Origin: Alcaligenes faecalis
Lineage (GTDB): Bacteria; Pseudomonadota; Gammaproteobacteria; Burkholderiales; Burkholderiaceae_B
DNA length: 64,000 bases
Direction of reading: 5' to 3'
NCBI RefSeq assembly: GCF_002443155.1
Contig: NZ_CP023667.1
Coordinates: 2,046,001 to 2,110,000, forward strand
The translations under genes were made by a program, and so were the position numbers. Shown here piece by piece: positions 1 to 9,134 of this stretch. Every line of letters begins with the position of its first letter. The first letter of the stretch is position 1. Under the pieces are notes generated by a model. The model was not told the DNA's origin. It saw only the letters and a list, made by a program, of their open reading frames with translations, and made no database searches.

Positions 1-20
1 ACACGAAGAAGAACCTGGAA

Positions 21-521
21 TTACAGAGCTGGTTTAGGCTCGACGGCCTTCTGATCGGCGACGGCGCCTTCTTGGGCTTCACCCTCATCACCCGCTGCCT
101 TGGTCGTTGGACCTGGGCGGGTGATGAAACCCAGACGGGTCAGGCCGGAAGCCTTGGAGCGGCTCATGACCTGGGCCAGAGTTTCGTAGCGAGTATCGGT
201 ATCAGCACGGATACGCAATTCAGGCTGAGGCTGATCCTTGGAATAAGGGGCCAGCGTAGCGGTCAGGTCTTCCAGCGCCACCGGCTGCTCATTCACGAAG
301 ATCTGCCCTTCTGCATCAATCGCCAGATCAATCGTTTTAGGATCTTGCTGAACCGGTTCGGACGTCGCCTGGGGCAGCTGAATCTTGATGGAGTGCGACA
401 GCAACGGAGCGGTGATCAGAAAGATCACCAGCAACACCAGCATCACGTCGATCAACGGCACCATATTGATTTCGGACAGCGCAGAGCCCGAATTGCGATT
501 ATCAAAGCTGCCAAAAGCCAT
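21..521 (-). CDS. exbD: ExbD, TonB-system proton-channel subunit
   Basis: ExbD is the periplasm-facing subunit of the TonB-ExbB-ExbD inner-membrane motor, which uses the proton gradient to energise TonB-dependent outer-membrane receptors. The 166-residue protein has a short cytoplasmic N terminus and one membrane segment at about residues 21-40. That segment carries the conserved Asp25 in PLIDVML. A periplasmic domain follows, then a Glu/Ala-rich tail (about 140-166) that is not typical of the family core. It is the last gene of tonB-exbB-exbD, and its ATG lies 2 bases after the exbB stop, so translation is probably coupled. TolR is the closest alternative, but the adjacent tonB favours ExbD. 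Confidence 0.93.
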   Translation of the reverse strand: MAFGSFDNRNSGSALSEINMVPLIDVMLVLLVIFLITAPLLSHSIKIQLPQATSEPVQQDPKTIDLAIDAEGQIFVNEQPVALEDLTATLAPYSKDQPQPELRIRADTDTRYETLAQVMSRSKASGLTRLGFITRPGPTTKAAGDEGEAQEGAVADQKAVEPKPAL

Positions 522-523
522 GA

Positions 524-1381
524 TTAGTGCTCCCGCTTGGCAGCGGCTGCCGAGCTCGATGCTGCACCGCCACCCGAGCTGGGGACACGACGCAGAACAG
601 GTTGATTATCCTGCACAGGCTGGCCTGTGGTCAGGAAGGTGAACAGGTCATGGGCAAACGCGTCCAGCTGGGACAGGTAAACGCGGTTGGTGCGCACAAA
701 GGCGTTGTAGGCCAACACGGCAGGGATCGCTACCGCTAGCCCCAGACCAGTCATCACCAGCGCTTCACCCACGGGGCCGGCGATCTTGTTCAGCGTCACA
801 CCGTCAGACAGACCAATATTGATCAGAGCGTGGTACACACCCCAAACCGTACCGAACAGACCCACAAACGGAGCGGTAGAACCCACCGAAGCCAGCAGCG
901 TCAGGCCGTTTTCCAGCTTGGCGGTTTCTTCGTCCATGACTTTACGCATGATGCGCGAGACAAAGGCATCCGTAGAGCCCTTCTCTTCCAGACGCATGGC
1001 GCCGTATTTCACATGGTGTTTTTGAGCGTGAATAGCGTGACTGGCCAGGTGGCTGAACGGATCGCGTGCACCGTGGGTGGCAATTTCGTTTTCAACCTGC
1101 TCCAGGGAACTGGCGGACCAGAACTCGCGCATGAAACCGTGCGAGCGGCGCTTCAGGCGGAAGGACAACACGCCTTTGACGATGATCAGGTACCAGCTGG
1201 CAACCGACATCAAGGCCAGAATCACGAACAGGGTCTTGCCGACCACATCACTTTGCTGGATAAAGTGCAGCACCCCGGTCGCTTCCTCAGCGGCAGCAAC
1301 ACTGGCGGCAGCCTGATCTGCAACAGGCCCTGCAACTTGTGCCAGGCTTACCCATACGCTTTGAAATAGTTCCTGCATCAT
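524..1381 (-). CDS. exbB: ExbB, TonB-system proton-channel subunit
   Basis: ExbB is the multi-spanning inner-membrane scaffold of the TonB motor and belongs to the MotA/TolQ/ExbB family. The 285-residue protein has an Ala-rich N-terminal extension (about 1-45) and a first membrane segment near 50-72 (LFVILALMSVASWYLIIV). A cytoplasmic loop follows, then two membrane segments near 165-185 and 205-228 containing the family motifs LASVGSTAPFVGLFGTVWG and AGPVGEALVMTGLGLAVAIPA. It lies 9 bases after tonB and 2 bases before exbD. Either of the first two adjacent Met codons could be the start. Confidence 0.94.
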   Translation of the reverse strand: MMQELFQSVWVSLAQVAGPVADQAAASVAAAEEATGVLHFIQQSDVVGKTLFVILALMSVASWYLIIVKGVLSFRLKRRSHGFMREFWSASSLEQVENEIATHGARDPFSHLASHAIHAQKHHVKYGAMRLEEKGSTDAFVSRIMRKVMDEETAKLENGLTLLASVGSTAPFVGLFGTVWGVYHALINIGLSDGVTLNKIAGPVGEALVMTGLGLAVAIPAVLAYNAFVRTNRVYLSQLDAFAHDLFTFLTTGQPVQDNQPVLRRVPSSGGGAASSSAAAAKREH

Positions 1382-1390
1382 TGATATATC

Positions 1391-2230
1391 CTAGTAAACA
1401 AAGTCGAAAGGAATATCGGCCATGGCACGATAGGCCACACCATTTTCCGTATACGGTTTGAAACGCGCTGTGCGTACTGCCTTCAGTGCCGACTCGTCCA
1501 GACGTTCATAGCCTGAGGAGCTTTGTACTTTGGCTTCCAGCACGGTTCCTTGGGTTGAAATCACTACACGAACCACCACGCGGCCCTGCTCACGACGGCG
1601 CTCGGAAGCCCGTGGGTACACAGGCACAGGACGACGTCCCAAATAGTCCACCCGGCCAATCAGCTTGGGCCGATCACCATCCGTAGAGCGCGCGGCGGTC
1701 TGGGAGGTGTTGTCCGTTGCCGGGCCAGCTTGAGCGGCAGGGGCTGCCGGTTGAGCAGGCTGCGGGGTTTCTGCCGGTGGGACCTCGGGCTTGGGCTGTG
1801 GCTTGGGCTTGGGTTTCGGCTTGGGTTTTGGTTTGGGCTTGGGCGGCTCGGGAATCGGCGGTTTTTCCACGATAGGCTCTGGCTCGGGTTCCGGCTCAAC
1901 AACCGGTTCGGGCTCAGGCTCGGGATCAGGTTCCACCTCGGGTTCGGGTTCAGGCTCCGGCTCGGCCACCACCTCTTCAGGAGGGGCGCTGACCTGCTCT
2001 TGCTGAACCGGGGACTCCGACACTTCCACCAACGTCACCCCAACAACATCCATAGGGGCAGGTTCGCCCACAATCTTGGGGGTTTCCGTCCACAAGATGG
2101 TAGCCACGACACCAACGTGCAATCCCAGTGCTAATGCCAAGCCAGTTGCCTTCAAGGCCAGCATCGAGCGACTATTCTTTTGAGAAGCAATTCCGGTCAT
2201 AATCCGTTCTACACATTCTGCAACCCGCAT
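1391..2230 (-). CDS. tonB: TonB energy-transducing protein
   Basis: TonB spans the periplasm and passes energy from ExbBD to outer-membrane siderophore and heme receptors. The sequence shows an N-terminal membrane anchor (about residues 27-48, ATGLALALGLHVGVVATIL). A long Pro-rich region of alternating Glu-Pro and then Lys-Pro repeats (about 90-175) would make a rigid rod. The C-terminal TonB domain (about 205-279) carries the YP motif near its start and FKPY near its end. The start could also be Met11 (base 2200); neither ATG has a strong Shine-Dalgarno sequence. Its upstream region contains a Fur-box-like sequence, which fits iron regulation. Confidence 0.93.
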   Translation of the reverse strand: MRVAECVERIMTGIASQKNSRSMLALKATGLALALGLHVGVVATILWTETPKIVGEPAPMDVVGVTLVEVSESPVQQEQVSAPPEEVVAEPEPEPEPEVEPDPEPEPEPVVEPEPEPEPIVEKPPIPEPPKPKPKPKPKPKPKPQPKPEVPPAETPQPAQPAAPAAQAGPATDNTSQTAARSTDGDRPKLIGRVDYLGRRPVPVYPRASERRREQGRVVVRVVISTQGTVLEAKVQSSSGYERLDESALKAVRTARFKPYTENGVAYRAMADIPFDFVY

Positions 2231-2286
2231 GGACCATGACGGGACCGGACAGGATGCCCAGTGAAGTATCGAATCTTAACAGAAAC

Positions 2287-2305
2287 AGGAATGATTCTCA
2301 ATACT
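2287..2305. promoter_or_regulatory. putative Fur box upstream of tonB
   Basis: The sequence AATGATTCTCAAT sits inside 2287-2305, about 57 bases upstream of the tonB start. It resembles the half-site pattern of Fur boxes that control TonB systems. This is a pattern match by eye; no binding data or matrix score was available. Confidence 0.45.
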
Positions 2306-2368
2306 AAATTCCTGTAATATTTCCTGCTTCAATCCGCCCTGCAAAAAACCTCCAGATACTAACGCAGA

Positions 2369-2391
2369 CAGGCTGACCTGAGGTCAGCCTG
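2369..2391 (-). terminator. hairpin after the cys operon
   Basis: A perfect 10-bp stem with a 3-nt loop lies 22 bases after the cysA stop and before the tonB promoter. No strong T tract follows on the minus strand, so it may be a weak intrinsic terminator or a transcript-stabilising hairpin. Confidence 0.45.
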
Positions 2392-2412
2392 TTGCGAATA
2401 ATTTGCAAAAAA

Positions 2413-3510
2413 TCAGGACAATCGCGCTTCTGTTTGAGGCTCGATAGGGAAAGCGCTGAATTTGCGCGGCAAGGCCAACGCACGCTCTCCGGGCAGCAAG
2501 CCCAGCTGCGACCACCGCTGGTGATCGAACTCGGCCTCCCAGGCCCGCTCGCCCTCGTTCAAGGCCAGCTCAACCCGCACCGTCGCTCCTAAAGGAATAA
2601 TGCGCTGCACGGCCACGACGATGCCTTGGCCATCCAGTTGACGCTGCAAATCCAGATCGTGCGGGCGTACATAGCCCACTGCTTCGCCCTGCCCCATACC
2701 CTGCCCATTCAAGGCCTGACTGGATTCGAATTGACCCAACTGAGGATCGGCTACAAAACGCCCATGCTGGAACTGTCCCGGCAAACGATTCGCCGCCCCC
2801 AGGAACTCATACACAAAGGGACTGGCTGGATGATTGTAGACATCCTGCGGAGCACCCTCCTGCTCAACCCGCCCCTTGTTCAGCACCACAATACGGTCAG
2901 CCACTTCAATGGCCTCTTCCTGATCGTGCGTCACAAACAAGGTGCTGATATGCAGATCATCATGCAAACGACGCAACCAGGAGCGCAGTTCCTTGCGCAC
3001 CTTGGCATCCAAGGCACCGAAGGGCTCATCCAGCAGCAAGACGCCCGGCTCCACGGCCAAGGCGCGTGCCAAAGCAATACGCTGCCGCTGACCGCCCGAC
3101 AAGGCCGCTGGATAGCGATCGGCCAGCCAATCCAGCTGCACCAGCTCCAGAAGTTCATGTACACGCTGACGAATCTGGGCTTCGGGCAAGCGCTGCTTGC
3201 GTGGCTTGATGCGCAGACCAAAGGCGACGTTCTCGAACACAGTCATGTGGCGGAACAAGGCATAGTGCTGAAATACAAAACCCACCTGGCGATCACGCGT
3301 ACCCACGGCGGCCACATCCTTGCCGTTGATCAGCACCTGGCCCGCATCCGCATGTTCCAGGCCAGCCACGATGCGCAGCAAGGTGGTCTTGCCGCAGCCT
3401 GACGGCCCCAGCAAAGCCACCAGTTCGCCCGCTGGAAAATCCAATGTCACATCACCCAGTGCCGTAAACGCACCAAACTGTTTAGATAGATGACGAACTT
3501 CGATACTCAT
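2413..3510 (-). CDS. cysA: CysA, sulfate/thiosulfate ABC importer ATPase
   Basis: CysA is the ATP-hydrolysing subunit of the sulfate/thiosulfate importer and acts as a dimer on the cytoplasmic side. Visible motifs are Walker A GPSGCGKT (residues 35-42), the Q-loop near 81, the ABC signature LSGGQ (137-141) and Walker B LLLDEP (158-163). A C-terminal regulatory domain (about 240-365) completes the protein. The length of 365 residues matches the family. It is the last gene of sbp-cysT-cysW-cysA, 18 bases after cysW. The sulfate assignment rests on the operon partners, since the ATPase alone could also serve spermidine or molybdate importers. Confidence 0.93.
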   Translation of the reverse strand: MSIEVRHLSKQFGAFTALGDVTLDFPAGELVALLGPSGCGKTTLLRIVAGLEHADAGQVLINGKDVAAVGTRDRQVGFVFQHYALFRHMTVFENVAFGLRIKPRKQRLPEAQIRQRVHELLELVQLDWLADRYPAALSGGQRQRIALARALAVEPGVLLLDEPFGALDAKVRKELRSWLRRLHDDLHISTLFVTHDQEEAIEVADRIVVLNKGRVEQEGAPQDVYNHPASPFVYEFLGAANRLPGQFQHGRFVADPQLGQFESSQALNGQGMGQGEAVGYVRPHDLDLQRQLDGQGIVVAVQRIIPLGATVRVELALNEGERAWEAEFDHQRWSQLGLLPGERALALPRKFSAFPIEPQTEARLS

Positions 3511-3528
3511 AATGAACTCCGAATGCGA

Positions 3529-4416
3529 TCATCCACGATGACCGTCTTGAACCATTTTGCGCTCGGCCCACAATTTAAGCGCCAACGTCAGTAAAGCCAA
3601 GACCGCCAGCACCGAAGCCGCCGCAAAAGCGCCCACCGTGTGATAGTCGTTGTACTCAATCTCTACATGCAAGGGCAACGTGTTGGTCTGGCCCCGTATA
3701 TGGCCCGACAGCACCGATACCGCCCCAAACTCGCCCATGGCACGGGCATTACACAAAATCACGCCATACAGCAGGCCCCACTTGATCTTGGGCAGTGTCA
3801 CTCGCCAGAACATCTGCCTGCCATTGGCCCCCAGCACCCGCGCGGCCTGTTCTTCCTCACTGCCCTGCATTTGCATCAGCGGAATCAACTCACGCGCCAC
3901 GAAGGGAAAAGTGACAAACAAAGTCGCCAGGACCAAACCGGGCAAAGCAAAGACGATACGGATGTTATTCGCATCCAGCCAGTCCCAAAACGGGCCCTGT
4001 CGACCAAAAATCAGCAAGAACATCAAGCCGGCAATCACGGGCGAGACCGAAAACGGCAGATCAATCAGCGTCGTCAGAATGCTCTTGCCACGAAACTCAA
4101 ACCGGGCAATGGCCCAGGAAGCTGCCAGGCCAAACGCAATATTCAACGGCACGGCAATCACGGCAACCAGAACCGTCAGGCTGGCGGCATGCAAAGTATC
4201 ACTTTCGCTCAGGGCGGACAGATACGGCATGATGCCCCGGCTAAAGGCCGTCATGAACACCAGGATCAAGGGCAGCAGCAAGAACAGCACAAAGAACAGC
4301 AAGGCAATGCCAATCAATATGGCTTTGACGGCCGGACCGTCATCCTGCGCCGCCCGCAAGCGCGCCGTCTGTACCGGCACCACCTGCACGGTGGAATCCA
4401 TTGTCAGGCTGCTCAT
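3529..4416 (-). CDS. cysW: CysW, sulfate/thiosulfate ABC permease
   Basis: CysW is one of the two membrane-channel subunits of the sulfate importer. The start was placed at base 4416 because its ATG overlaps the cysT stop as ATGA, a typical translational-coupling arrangement; a longer frame upstream overlaps cysT without support. The protein is about 295 residues with six predicted membrane segments. It carries the permease EAA-type loop (EEEQAARVLGANGRQMFWRV) that contacts CysA. Its order behind sbp and cysT supports the W rather than the T assignment. Confidence 0.92.
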   Translation of the reverse strand: MSSLTMDSTVQVVPVQTARLRAAQDDGPAVKAILIGIALLFFVLFLLLPLILVFMTAFSRGIMPYLSALSESDTLHAASLTVLVAVIAVPLNIAFGLAASWAIARFEFRGKSILTTLIDLPFSVSPVIAGLMFLLIFGRQGPFWDWLDANNIRIVFALPGLVLATLFVTFPFVARELIPLMQMQGSEEEQAARVLGANGRQMFWRVTLPKIKWGLLYGVILCNARAMGEFGAVSVLSGHIRGQTNTLPLHVEIEYNDYHTVGAFAAASVLAVLALLTLALKLWAERKMVQDGHRG

Positions 4417-5327
4417 CGTGCGCCCTCCAACGATAAAGGCGCTGGCACCTTGGCCGCTTTGACATTGGCCTGGCCCGAATGACGCGACTGCAGATACCAC
4501 TGCAGGCGATTGATCGCCAACAAAATAATGAAGGACAGCACCATCATCAAGACAGCCAGTGCCGAGGCGCCGGCATAGTCAAACTGTTCCAGCTTGATCA
4601 CGATAAGCAAAGGTGTAATTTCCGAGACCATAGGGACGTTACCGGCAATGAAAATCACGGAGCCGTACTCACCCACCGCACGGGCAAAAGCCAGAGCCAC
4701 ACCCGTCAAGCAGGCGGGCAAGATAGCGGGCAGGATCACCTTGGTGACCGTCTGAAAACGATCCGCCCCCAGGCAAGCGCTCACCTCTTCCTGCTCCTGC
4801 TCCAGCTCTTCCAGAACCGGCTGCACGGTACGCACAACAAAAGGCAGACCAATAAAAACCAGGGCAATCAGCACGCCCCAAGGGGTAAATGCAATCTGCC
4901 CTACATACGGTTCAGCCCAGGAGCCGATCCAGCCTGTAGGCGCATAAATCGCCGCCAAGGAAATCCCGGCCACCGACGTTGGCAAGGCAAAGGGCAAGTC
5001 AATCAGGGCATCCACAATGCGACGGCCCGGGAAGCGGTAGCGCACCAGGACCCAGGCCAGAATCAGGCCAAACACACCATTGATCACAGCCGCCAACGCG
5101 GCCATACCAAAGGTCAATTTCAAAGAAGCCAAGACGCGCGCGGCACTAATGGTTTCCCAAAAAGCAGACCAACCCATGGAGGTGGTCTTGAGCAAAACAG
5201 CAGACAAGGGAATCAGGACAATCAGGCTCAAGTAGCTGATAGACAAACCCATGGTCAAGCCAAAGCCTGGCAAAGCCCGCTGCTTGCGGGCAGCGGGCAG
5301 AAATCCCCAAAGACGAGCCTGTGACAT
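4413..5327 (-). CDS. cysT: CysT (CysU), sulfate/thiosulfate ABC permease
   Basis: CysT is the second channel subunit of the sulfate importer. The 304 residues form about six membrane segments beginning near residue 24. The coupling loop EQEEVSACLGADRFQTVTKV contacts the ATPase. Its stop overlaps the cysW start by 4 bases, and it begins 25 bases after the sbp stop. The family is shared with molybdate permeases, but the sulfate-binding protein in the same operon decides the substrate. Confidence 0.92.
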   Translation of the reverse strand: MSQARLWGFLPAARKQRALPGFGLTMGLSISYLSLIVLIPLSAVLLKTTSMGWSAFWETISAARVLASLKLTFGMAALAAVINGVFGLILAWVLVRYRFPGRRIVDALIDLPFALPTSVAGISLAAIYAPTGWIGSWAEPYVGQIAFTPWGVLIALVFIGLPFVVRTVQPVLEELEQEQEEVSACLGADRFQTVTKVILPAILPACLTGVALAFARAVGEYGSVIFIAGNVPMVSEITPLLIVIKLEQFDYAGASALAVLMMVLSFIILLAINRLQWYLQSRHSGQANVKAAKVPAPLSLEGAR

Positions 5328-5352
5328 CGAACGGTCCTCGGTGATAGTGGGG

Positions 5353-6372
5353 TTATTTGCTCAAGTAGATGCTGTCGAACACGCCACCATCCGCAAAGTG
5401 CTTGGCCTGAACCTGAGTCCAGCCGCCCAGCTCATCATCGACCTTGTACAACTTCAACGCCGGAAACTGATCGCGGTACTTGGCGGCCACCGACTCCAGG
5501 CGAGGACGGTAAAAATGACGGGCGGCGATTTCCTGACCCTCTGGGCTGTACAGATACTCCAGATAAGCCTGGGCCACTTTTTCCGTGCCATGCTTGGCGG
5601 CATTGGCATCCACCAGCGCCACGGGCGGCTCGGCCAGAATGCTGCTGGAAGGCACCACAATATCGAAACGATCAGGCCCCAGATCCTTCACCGACAAGAG
5701 CGCCTCGTTTTCCCAGGCAATCAATACATCACCAATGCCCCGCTCCACAAAAGTTGTGGTCGATCCACGTGCCCCGGAGTCCAGCACACTGACGTTGCGA
5801 TACAGTTTGGCCACAAAATCACGAGCCTGCGCTTCGTCCCCATTACCTTGCTTCAAGGCGTACAACCAGGCGGCCAGATAGTTCCAGCGCGCCCCCGCCG
5901 AAGTTTTAGGATTAGGCGTCACCACCTTCACATCAGAGCGAATCAAATCGTTCCAGTCGTGAATCCCCTTGGGATTACCCTTGCGCACCAGCAGAACAAT
6001 CGTGGAGGTGTAAGGCGTGCTGTTGTCTGGCAGACGAGCTTGCCAGCCCTTGTCCAGCAAACCGGACTGAGCAATCTGATCAATATCGGAAGAAATACCC
6101 AGCGTCACCACATCGGCAGGCACACCATCAATCACGGTACGCGCTTGCTTGCTGGAGCCACCGTGGGAACTACGGATGACCACACTGTCACCCGTCTGTT
6201 CTTTGTAATGGGTCTGGAAAGCCTTGTTGAATTCGGCGTACAACTCACGCGTTGGGTCGTACGAAACATTCAGAATACTGACCTCGGCCGCAACAGCCGT
6301 TGCTGCCGCCAGCACCAAAGCCAGCAAAGCCCCCGCCCGAACGCCCTTCCACTTCTGTTGAATCCGCTTCAT
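5353..6372 (-). CDS. sbp: Sbp, periplasmic sulfate-binding protein
   Basis: Sbp captures sulfate in the periplasm and hands it to CysTWA. The start at 6372 is chosen because AGGGGAT lies at the right distance upstream; a longer frame begins at 6399. A Sec signal peptide covers about residues 1-32 (hydrophobic core [14 protein letters not shown], cleavage after AAA or VAA). The mature protein begins with the family sequence [14 protein letters not shown] and contains [11 protein letters not shown], whose serines and glycine bind the oxyanion in this family. First gene of the operon. A thiosulfate-preferring CysP role is also possible. Confidence 0.9.
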   Translation of the reverse strand: MKRIQQKWKGVRAGALLALVLAAATAVAAEVSILNVSYDPTRELYAEFNKAFQTHYKEQTGDSVVIRSSHGGSSKQARTVIDGVPADVVTLGISSDIDQIAQSGLLDKGWQARLPDNSTPYTSTIVLLVRKGNPKGIHDWNDLIRSDVKVVTPNPKTSAGARWNYLAAWLYALKQGNGDEAQARDFVAKLYRNVSVLDSGARGSTTTFVERGIGDVLIAWENEALLSVKDLGPDRFDIVVPSSSILAEPPVALVDANAAKHGTEKVAQAYLEYLYSPEGQEIAARHFYRPRLESVAAKYRDQFPALKLYKVDDELGGWTQVQAKHFADGGVFDSIYLSK

Positions 6373-6421
6373 TTCCCATCCCCTAGAAACCATTTCCAAG
6401 CAATGAGAACGAGTCTAGCAA

Positions 6422-6434
6422 GGGTGTTACACCC
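6422..6434. promoter_or_regulatory. 13-bp palindrome upstream of sbp
   Basis: A GGGTGT/ACACCC inverted repeat with one central base lies 50 bases upstream of the sbp start, in the expected promoter region of the sulfate operon. It could be an operator; the regulator is unknown, and it does not obviously match a CysB site. Confidence 0.3.
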
Positions 6435-6523
6435 GGCTAAATACCGATTCTTTGGTTAGATATAGCGGGGAGATGGAGGGGGCGAAAATGGCTACCGGAT
6501 CAAGGGCGCCCAGAGCCCAGGAA

Positions 6524-7111
6524 TCAGTCTGGCAACGGCCCTTTCTCCAGCACCAGTTCCCACATCGCCTTTTGCTTTATATATTTGTGCGATGTCATAT
6601 GCTGGACAGAGATACGGTGCCATTCAGCCCCGAACAACTGATCTACGCTAGCCTGATCAAAGAAACGCTTGCAATTGCCCTGGTCGCGATAGAAGTTGGC
6701 TTCAATCAACTCGCCCTGCCCGGCACCGAAATTCACATCTTCGGTCGAGTTCAGACGACATAGAAATAAGCCTCCGGGCCGCAAGCTGTTCCAGATTCTG
6801 CGCACAATGGTCCGGGTTTCATCCCAAGGGAAGTAGTGCAAAGACAGGCTGGCCAGAATCAACTCAAGATTATTCGCCGCTTCCGGCCAGGGACCGCGCG
6901 TATCCCTGCACTCAATCTGCGCCTCGGGCGCACGCTGCTGCGCGGTCTCCACGCATTCAGGCGAAAGGTCAAAGGCCATCACCTTCCAGCCAGCCCGGGT
7001 CAAGGTCAGCGTGTCGTCGCCAAAACCACAGCCTATCTCCAGCACCGGCGAGGAGATTTCACGTTGAGCGATCAAAGGTAACCAGCGATCAAGCCAAGGG
7101 TCCGAATACAT
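6524..7111 (-). CDS. class I SAM-dependent methyltransferase
   Basis: This is a small soluble methyltransferase of unknown substrate. The start at 7111 (MYSDPWLDRWLP) is preferred over an upstream frame that would add a hydrophobic leader overlapping the next gene. Motif I VLEIGCGFGDD lies near residues 23-33, motif II acidic strand VMAFDLSPEC near 45-54, and motif III/IV LILASLSLHYFPW near 84-96. The length of about 195 residues fits the Methyltransf_11/25 fold. Nothing in the neighbourhood identifies its substrate. Confidence 0.8.
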   Translation of the reverse strand: MYSDPWLDRWLPLIAQREISSPVLEIGCGFGDDTLTLTRAGWKVMAFDLSPECVETAQQRAPEAQIECRDTRGPWPEAANNLELILASLSLHYFPWDETRTIVRRIWNSLRPGGLFLCRLNSTEDVNFGAGQGELIEANFYRDQGNCKRFFDQASVDQLFGAEWHRISVQHMTSHKYIKQKAMWELVLEKGPLPD

Positions 7112-7142
7112 AAGTGCGTTTCTCGTACGACAAGGAAAAAAA

Positions 7143-7415
7143 TCAGGCAGCAGGAACGCTAAGATCACGGACCAGCAAAGCCAGAACAATCGCCGCAAAC
7201 AGGCACTCGCCTACATTGAACCAAAGGTGCCACGGCTTGGACTTGTCACTATTACCCAACGCGTAGCGAATCCCTCTGTAATTGATCCAGCCCAGGCTCA
7301 CGACCAGCACGGGCCACAAGATCCACAGCGGCGGGAAAAACAGCAGAAACATGAAGGCCAGCCACGCCAGAATCAGAGTGGCAAGTGGGGACAGGCAAGA
7401 GAGAAGTTTGCTCAT
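7143..7415 (-). CDS. small membrane protein of unknown function
   Basis: About 90 residues with at least three hydrophobic segments (approximately 5-25, 26-43 and 65-82) joined by a short polar loop with GNSDKSKPWHLW. The ATG at 7415 is preferred; a TTG-initiated frame extends 9 codons further. It precedes the methyltransferase on the same strand with a gap of about 30 bases, so they may be co-transcribed. The family was not recognised. Confidence 0.6.
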   Translation of the reverse strand: MSKLLSCLSPLATLILAWLAFMFLLFFPPLWILWPVLVVSLGWINYRGIRYALGNSDKSKPWHLWFNVGECLFAAIVLALLVRDLSVPAA

Positions 7416-7560
7416 GAAGACCCGAGGACCGCATATCGACAAGGCGTAGTGTTACCTGAATAGTCGCTGTGCTCAAGAGTAGAAAAAAAGCAGCAACAAG
7501 TTTGGCAAAGCCCCGAAACCATCCCGACCCCAGCCTGTCTTGGAACAGATAAGCAGAATG

Positions 7561-7598
7561 GAAAAAGCCGAACCCAATGTTTCAAAGGGCCCGGCTTT
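7561..7598 (-). terminator. intrinsic terminator of the cold-shock gene
   Basis: On the minus strand, AAAGCCG pairs with CGGCTTTTT across a loop that itself contains a CCC/GGG pair, and a T tract follows. A second, perfect 8-bp hairpin at 7614-7633 sits between it and the gene stop at 7640. Confidence 0.75.
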
Positions 7599-7639
7599 AT
7601 TGATCAACGCTGCGCTTGCCTAGTCAGGCAAGCAGGGGA

Positions 7640-7849
7640 TCAAATGATTTGGATCTGGGTAGCGCATGGGCCTTTTTGGCCAACGCCCGCAACGAAGGAA
7701 ACTCGTTGGTTCTCATCAAGAGATTTAAACCCGGAACCTTGAATTTCACTGTGGTGCGCGAAGAGGTCTTTACCACCACTCTCCGGCATGATGAAGCCGA
7801 AGCCTTTTTCGTTATTGAACCACTTCACGATACCAATTTCTGTTTTCAA
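7640..7849 (-). CDS. cold-shock domain protein (CspA family)
   Basis: A 69-residue single OB-fold RNA chaperone. The RNP1 motif KGFGFI lies at residues 15-20 and an RNP2-like LFAHHSEI at 29-36; family members usually have VFVHFS, so RNP2 is slightly divergent. The protein binds single-stranded RNA and melts secondary structure. The 255 bases upstream of the gene to the prophage boundary hold no other gene and probably contain its promoter and long 5' leader, as is usual for cold-shock genes. Confidence 0.9.
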   Translation of the reverse strand: MKTEIGIVKWFNNEKGFGFIMPESGGKDLFAHHSEIQGSGFKSLDENQRVSFVAGVGQKGPCATQIQII

Positions 7850-8104
7850 TGTATGTCCTAAGTAATCAGGGGAAAAATGCCCCTGGACACACTATGGACG
7901 CTATCCACATATATAGATAGCACCGTTACAAACTAAACGGCGGAGCCACCCTCTGCCTTTATGACTTGCGCGCAGGAATCACAAGTCTGTGCCGTTCAAG
8001 CGGGCACTTACCAACGCTTACAGGCTTTCAGGACGAAAATCTGGCAGAAAAAGTGCCCGCATCAGAGAAGCAGCGTTGGTCTGGTCTGACCTGATACACA
8101 AAAC

Positions 8105-8212
8105 AAACAGGCACAAAAAAAGCACTTAGTTTTACCTAAGTGCTTGATTCGACTAGCAAAAGAAATGGTGGGTGCTGAGGGGTTCGAACCCCCGACCTAC
8201 GCCTTGTAAGGG
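8105..8212. repeat. attL: 108-bp direct repeat with tRNA-Val 3' fragment
   Basis: Bases 8105-8212 are identical to 54154-54261 and diverge on both sides. They contain the 3' 47 nt of tRNA-Val (8166-8212, minus strand, with encoded CCA) and the tRNA terminator hairpin (8115-8145). The tRNA fragment lacks the D-arm and the 5' acceptor, so it is not a functional gene. Confidence 0.96.
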
Positions 8213-8372
8213 ATTAGATAGCAGTTACAAATCAACCACTTGCAAAAACAATCAGCTGTCTCACCAACCACATCATGCTGACCAGCAGATTGTGGCCAGA
8301 GAACGACGCCCAATAATTAAATAGGTTATCGGACTGATTGGCGCTGTCCGCAGCAATCCTATGTTAACTCTA

Positions 8373-8606
8373 TTAGCTCTCCCAGCTCGCTCCGTTGTAG
8401 CGCTGCCATGTGCCATCCGTCGATATCTTGTATGGAATCCCCTTCTCTTCAAGCAGCTTCAGTAGGCTCTTTGCGTGGTGTGGCGCGATGTTTTGATAAA
8501 TCATCACTCCCGGTGACTTTGCACTGGGGATGCAGGCCTCGTTGGTGCTAGCCACAAGGGATACATACGTAGGCGTCAGATGGCCAGCATTAATCTCAAA
8601 ATGCAT
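8373..8606 (-). CDS. small prophage-end protein, unknown
   Basis: 77 residues from the ATG at 8606, chosen because a GAGGAG ribosome site lies 8 bases upstream; a longer frame starts at 8648. The sequence MHFEINAGHLTPTYVSLVAS is followed by a region with YQNIAPHHAKSLLKLLEEKG, ending in WQRYNGASWES. It looks soluble, and I did not recognise a family. It faces outward toward attL, as lysogenic-conversion genes often do. Confidence 0.6.
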   Translation of the reverse strand: MHFEINAGHLTPTYVSLVASTNEACIPSAKSPGVMIYQNIAPHHAKSLLKLLEEKGIPYKISTDGTWQRYNGASWES

Positions 8607-8771
8607 GCGTGTCTCCTCTTCTAGATTTGCGATATCTGTGTACGGCATAGTTCTGGCGAAACAGGGTCAACTCAGCACGCAATCTAGCATAATATTTCGA
8701 TCGAAATAATTATCTAGATAATTTATTCGCCCATTGGCATACTGTGGCCTTCATTTACTTGCGGAGGTTCT

Positions 8772-8954
8772 ATGAGCACGTTCAAGGTCGGAGATGTAGT
8801 CCAACTGAAAAGCGGTGGCCCTGAAATGACAGTTATTGACAAGAGCCAAGAAGGCAGCAACGTAAAGTGCATGTGGTTCGTGATTGACAACAGAGCCAGG
8901 ACCCAGTCAATTCCCGCTGTCGCCCTTATGCCAGTAGAGTTAATGAACCCTTAA
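8772..8954 (+). CDS. DUF2158-family small protein, copy 1
   Basis: 60 residues beginning FKVGDVVQLKSGGPEMTV, the hallmark of the DUF2158 (YodC-like) family of small beta-rich proteins, whose function is unknown. A GGAGG site lies 7 bases upstream of the ATG, and an intrinsic terminator follows immediately, so it is a single-gene transcript. A diverged paralogue lies 180 bases downstream. Confidence 0.8.
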   Translation: MSTFKVGDVVQLKSGGPEMTVIDKSQEGSNVKCMWFVIDNRARTQSIPAVALMPVELMNP

Positions 8955-8958
8955 TTAG

Positions 8959-8979
8959 ACCGCCCTCTGGGCGGTTTTC
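8959..8979 (+). terminator. intrinsic terminator after DUF2158 copy 1
   Basis: A 7-bp ACCGCCC/GGGCGGT stem with a 3-nt loop followed by TTTTC, 4 bases after the stop codon. Confidence 0.85.
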
Positions 8980-9134
8980 TACATTTGGCGCTTGGGATAA
9001 GTCAGCAAGCGAAGACGCACAAACAAACAGACTTTATAGTCACTTTCAGTTTTGTTTGACCTATGACAATGGATTGTTTAATCTTTCGGCTTATAAACTT
9101 ATGACACTAACTTTCATTCCATCGGTAGAGCGCC

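Noticed and set aside
1660..2134. Gly/Ser-rich and Arg/Pro-rich frames opposite and within tonB
   Set aside because: They are shadows of the Pro-Glu/Pro-Lys repeats of TonB.
8166..8212. tRNA-Val sequence at the left end
   Set aside because: Only the 3' 47 nt are present, with no D-arm or 5' acceptor. It is the attL remnant and not a second tRNA gene.
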